A model generated the notes under the pieces. That model did no database searches, had not been told where the DNA came from, and saw only the letters and a list, made by a program, of their open reading frames with translations. From the NCBI GenBank assembly GCA_047625765.1, contig JBLHRE010000093.1, positions 1-7,392 of the forward strand: a DNA stretch of 7,392 nucleotides, in the 5' to 3' direction. Both the position numbers and the translations under genes were made by a program. This document shows, in pieces, positions 5,172-7,392 of the stretch. How positions within the stretch are numbered: position 1 is the first letter of the stretch; each line of letters opens with the position of its first letter. Source of the DNA: JBLHRE01 sp047625765 (GTDB lineage Bacteria; Bacteroidota; Bacteroidia; Flavobacteriales; JBLHRE01).

Positions 5172-7392
5172 GTCTATATCTAGCTATAAGAGCCAAGATG
5201 GTTCCAATAATCATTAAAATAGAGCCTAACCATAATAGGTTAATGTAGGGAAATACTATGGCTTTCATAATAATGAATTCGTCCTTTTCTTTTTTAGATT
5301 TAACTTCCAAGATTGGATGAATTTCCTTTTCGCTTGCGACATTTACCTTTTTAAACTGAAACTTTAACCCTAAGGTGTCGATCTCAGAATCAATATACCC
5401 CGTTTCGTTATTTACAATAAGATAAGTAGGAGCGGCTGTAAAGCTTTCTCCGTTCATGTTCTTTACAGATACATGGGCTTTTAAGGCAAGTACAGTAAAC
5501 TCTTCACTGTTCTGTGTTAACTCTCTATCTGGTGTTAAGCTGTCAAGAATAATGAAATACTGGTCGTAAATAACGGTGTCTCCTTTTTCGAAATCAATTT
5601 CAACCCCTTCGTTGTATCCATCGTCTTCTTCGTCCTCGGCACTTAAATCCGCATAGGTAATATGGGTATAAACATCGTGACTTAAGAAATGTTGTGTAGC
5701 AGGCTCCGCTACGTTACCAAACTTCTCATTCAATTGCACAAATGGCTCTAATTCAAAGGCTTTCAACCATTCGCCATTACTTTTCTCGAAGTATTGAACC
5801 TTATAATATTTGTTTACACCTTCTTGATACTCATCGTGCCAAACAACCATATAGTTGCCCATTAAAACGGTATCGTTCTTTGCTAATAAAATATTCTCGT
5901 TGCTGGGAAAGTCTTCAGCTATATATGTATCGTTAGATGAAACAATTTCTTGCTTACCATTCGAAATCAAAGAACCCAAAATGATAAAACCAAAACCGAT
6001 ATGAGCTACAGCAGCACCAGATACGTTTAAACTTCCTTTTGCAATTCTTAGCCAATAATCAAGGTTTGCAATTATTGTAAATACAGAGGCAAAACTAAGC
6101 ACCATAAATAACGGATGCTGTAAATCAAGAAAAATAATAATACCGGTAGCAATAACTAAAGAAGTAATAAAGGCTGCTGTAATACGCTTTAGAAACAATT
6201 TACCATCACTTTTTCTGTAGCTAAAGAATTGTGTAATAGCAATTAGAATACAAATAATAACAGCTAATGGTACTTGCCAAGAATTGTAATGTGCAATAGG
6301 GTCTAATGGTGGAGCCTTATCCATTCCAAACAAAGTATTGAATACGGGTATGGAAGTAGTGGACGTAATCTGAATAGCAGAGATTGTTAATACCAAAGCG
6401 CCAATAAACATCCAAAATTCACGACTAGAAAAAGCTTCTTCAGAATTACTTTTAGGAATATCCTTAGCGCGATAAATGAGGAATGTCAATGACAATACCA
6501 AGAAAAACAATAAAAAGGCCAGCAATTGTCCGTTTAAGCCTAAATCGACAAATGCATGTACCGAAGTATCGCCTAATATTCCACTTCTTGTTAAAAAGGT
6601 AGAATACAATACAAGCATAAAGCTGATAATGACCAAGATAAATGCAGTAATGCTCGCCTTTCTTTTATTACGCATAATTAAAAGAACATGTGCAGCCGCT
6701 AACAATGTTAGCCAGGGAACTAATGATGCATTTTCTACAGGATCCCATGCCCAAAACCCACCAAAACTTAAAGCTTCATAAGCCCAAGCTCCACCCATAA
6801 GAATACCGGTTCCAAGAACCATAACGCCAAAGAATATCCAAGATGTTGCAGGTTTTGTCCAAGAAATGTATTCGCGTTTCCATAGCCCTGCAATGGCGTA
6901 TGCAAAAGGAATTAGTGTTAGTGCAAAACCTAAAAATAGGGTAGGAGGATGAATGGTCATCCAATAGTTTTGAAGTAAAGGGTTTAAACCTCTACCGTCA
7001 GCAAATTGATCTAAACTCAAATAATCAGCCATTTGTGTAAATGGCAAGTTGATGTATTCAGGTAATTCGCGAATTAATAAGAATGGGCTACTCCCTAATT
7101 TTAAATCGAATATGTAAACACCTAAAAGCATAGATGTTAAAAACACTTGAACCATTGCAACGACAGCCATTACTGGAGCTTGCCATTCTTTGGATCTTTT
7201 AATAAGAATATTCCCAAGAACAACATGCCAAAAGGTCCATAATAGAAAACTCCCTTCTTGTCCTTCCCAGAAACAAGAAATCATGTATTTAGCAGGAAGA
7301 CTTAATGAAGAGTGTTGCCATACATAGTGGTACTCAAAATAATGATTGTAAATTAAGAAAAACAGTGAAGTGATGATTCCTAAAATACCAAT
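5161..7392 (-). CDS. ccmF: cytochrome c biogenesis protein CcmF (heme lyase), N-terminus off the window
   Basis: CcmF is the inner-membrane heme lyase of cytochrome c maturation system I, which takes heme from CcmE and attaches it to apocytochrome c. The frame is open to the right edge (36 codons beyond the first ATG at 7284), so that ATG is internal and the true start is missing. The window holds 743 residues. Counting from the first in-window codon: CFWEGQEGSFLLW at 40-52; IHPP with H148; the WWD heme-handling motif GGFWAWDPVENAS (211-223); AAAH with H235; SVHAF with H279; and AHIG with H464. Their spacing (131 residues from H148 to H279, 185 from H279 to H464) mirrors E. coli H173, H261, H303 and H491, so all four heme histidines are present. 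After about residue 475 comes a long periplasmic domain (~230 residues, against ~100 in E. coli), with an acidic patch at 583-596, then a last membrane helix at about 709-736. NrfE is shorter and less likely. Confidence 0.93.
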   Translation of the reverse strand: MGILGIITSLFFLIYNHYFEYHYVWQHSSLSLPAKYMISCFWEGQEGSFLLWTFWHVVLGNILIKRSKEWQAPVMAVVAMVQVFLTSMLLGVYIFDLKLGSSPFLLIRELPEYINLPFTQMADYLSLDQFADGRGLNPLLQNYWMTIHPPTLFLGFALTLIPFAYAIAGLWKREYISWTKPATSWIFFGVMVLGTGILMGGAWAYEALSFGGFWAWDPVENASLVPWLTLLAAAHVLLIMRNKRKASITAFILVIISFMLVLYSTFLTRSGILGDTSVHAFVDLGLNGQLLAFLLFFLVLSLTFLIYRAKDIPKSNSEEAFSSREFWMFIGALVLTISAIQITSTTSIPVFNTLFGMDKAPPLDPIAHYNSWQVPLAVIICILIAITQFFSYRKSDGKLFLKRITAAFITSLVIATGIIIFLDLQHPLFMVLSFASVFTIIANLDYWLRIAKGSLNVSGAAVAHIGFGFIILGSLISNGKQEIVSSNDTYIAEDFPSNENILLAKNDTVLMGNYMVVWHDEYQEGVNKYYKVQYFEKSNGEWLKAFELEPFVQLNEKFGNVAEPATQHFLSHDVYTHITYADLSAEDEEDDGYNEGVEIDFEKGDTVIYDQYFIILDSLTPDRELTQNSEEFTVLALKAHVSVKNMNGESFTAAPTYLIVNNETGYIDSEIDTLGLKFQFKKVNVASEKEIHPILEVKSKKEKDEFIIMKAIVFPYINLLWLGSILMIIGTILALIARYRREN

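Noticed and set aside
5742..5936. 64-codon plus-strand open frame opposite the CcmF periplasmic domain
   Set aside because: It is antisense to coding sequence, has no recognisable domain and no start context; a chance open frame.
6476..6781. 101-codon plus-strand open frame inside ccmF
   Set aside because: It is antisense to a well-conserved membrane region including the WWD motif; its composition (Asn/Lys/Thr-rich, no domain) fits a shadow frame.
6776..6964. 62-codon minus-strand open frame within ccmF
   Set aside because: It is an alternative frame of ccmF; the ccmF frame there encodes conserved helices and H148.
7284..7284. ATG at 7284 as the start of ccmF
   Set aside because: The frame stays open for 36 more codons to the window edge, with sequence resembling the conserved CcmF N-terminal region, so this Met is internal.
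1..7392. A new defence, mobile or RNA-based system
   Set aside because: Every base except 68 is accounted for by recognisable protein families; there are no direct-repeat arrays, integrase, transposase, reverse transcriptase, toxin or structured RNA signals.

Overview
The window reads as an ordinary, gene-dense chromosomal segment of a bacterium in the phylum Bacteroidota, probably a Flavobacteriia-like or other marine/environmental lineage. Reasons: AT-rich DNA, no strong Shine-Dalgarno sequences before the starts, a Bacteroidota-style enlarged CcmF, and the run Rossmann/DUF2520 - KdsC-like phosphatase - archaeal-type UbiA prenyltransferase - Maf, which I recall as a familiar neighbourhood in that phylum. 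No tool or database was used, so the taxonomy is inference.

All eight genes lie on the minus strand, so transcription runs from high to low coordinates. From 7392 down to 1704 there is one uninterrupted chain of six genes: partial ccmF (cytochrome c heme lyase), a Rossmann/DUF2520 protein, a KdsC-like HAD phosphatase, a UbiA-family prenyltransferase, a Maf nucleotide pyrophosphatase and an exported PAP2 phosphatase. Each gene overlaps the next, by 11, 17, 13, 11 and 1 bases, so the chain is very probably one translationally coupled operon. After the only real gap (1638-1703, 66 bases) comes a second unit: an ABC transporter ATPase followed after 2 bases by its ABC-2-type membrane permease, which runs off the left edge with no stop codon.

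Functionally the operon mixes envelope and housekeeping roles: covalent heme attachment in the periplasm (CcmF), probable 3-deoxy-octulosonate phosphate dephosphorylation for lipopolysaccharide (KdsC-like), a membrane prenyl transfer of unproven substrate (UbiA), removal of non-canonical nucleotides (Maf) and a periplasmic lipid or phosphate-ester phosphatase (PAP2). The DUF2520 protein has no assigned role. The ABC pair is a small exporter or immunity-type transporter of unknown substrate.

No tRNA, rRNA, CRISPR array, insertion sequence, phage gene or attachment site was seen, and almost every base is coding. I did not find a clearly new system. The points most worth a second look are the overlapping operon, the archaeal-type prenyltransferase, the enlarged CcmF periplasmic domain with an acidic patch, and the signal-peptide-bearing PAP2 protein.
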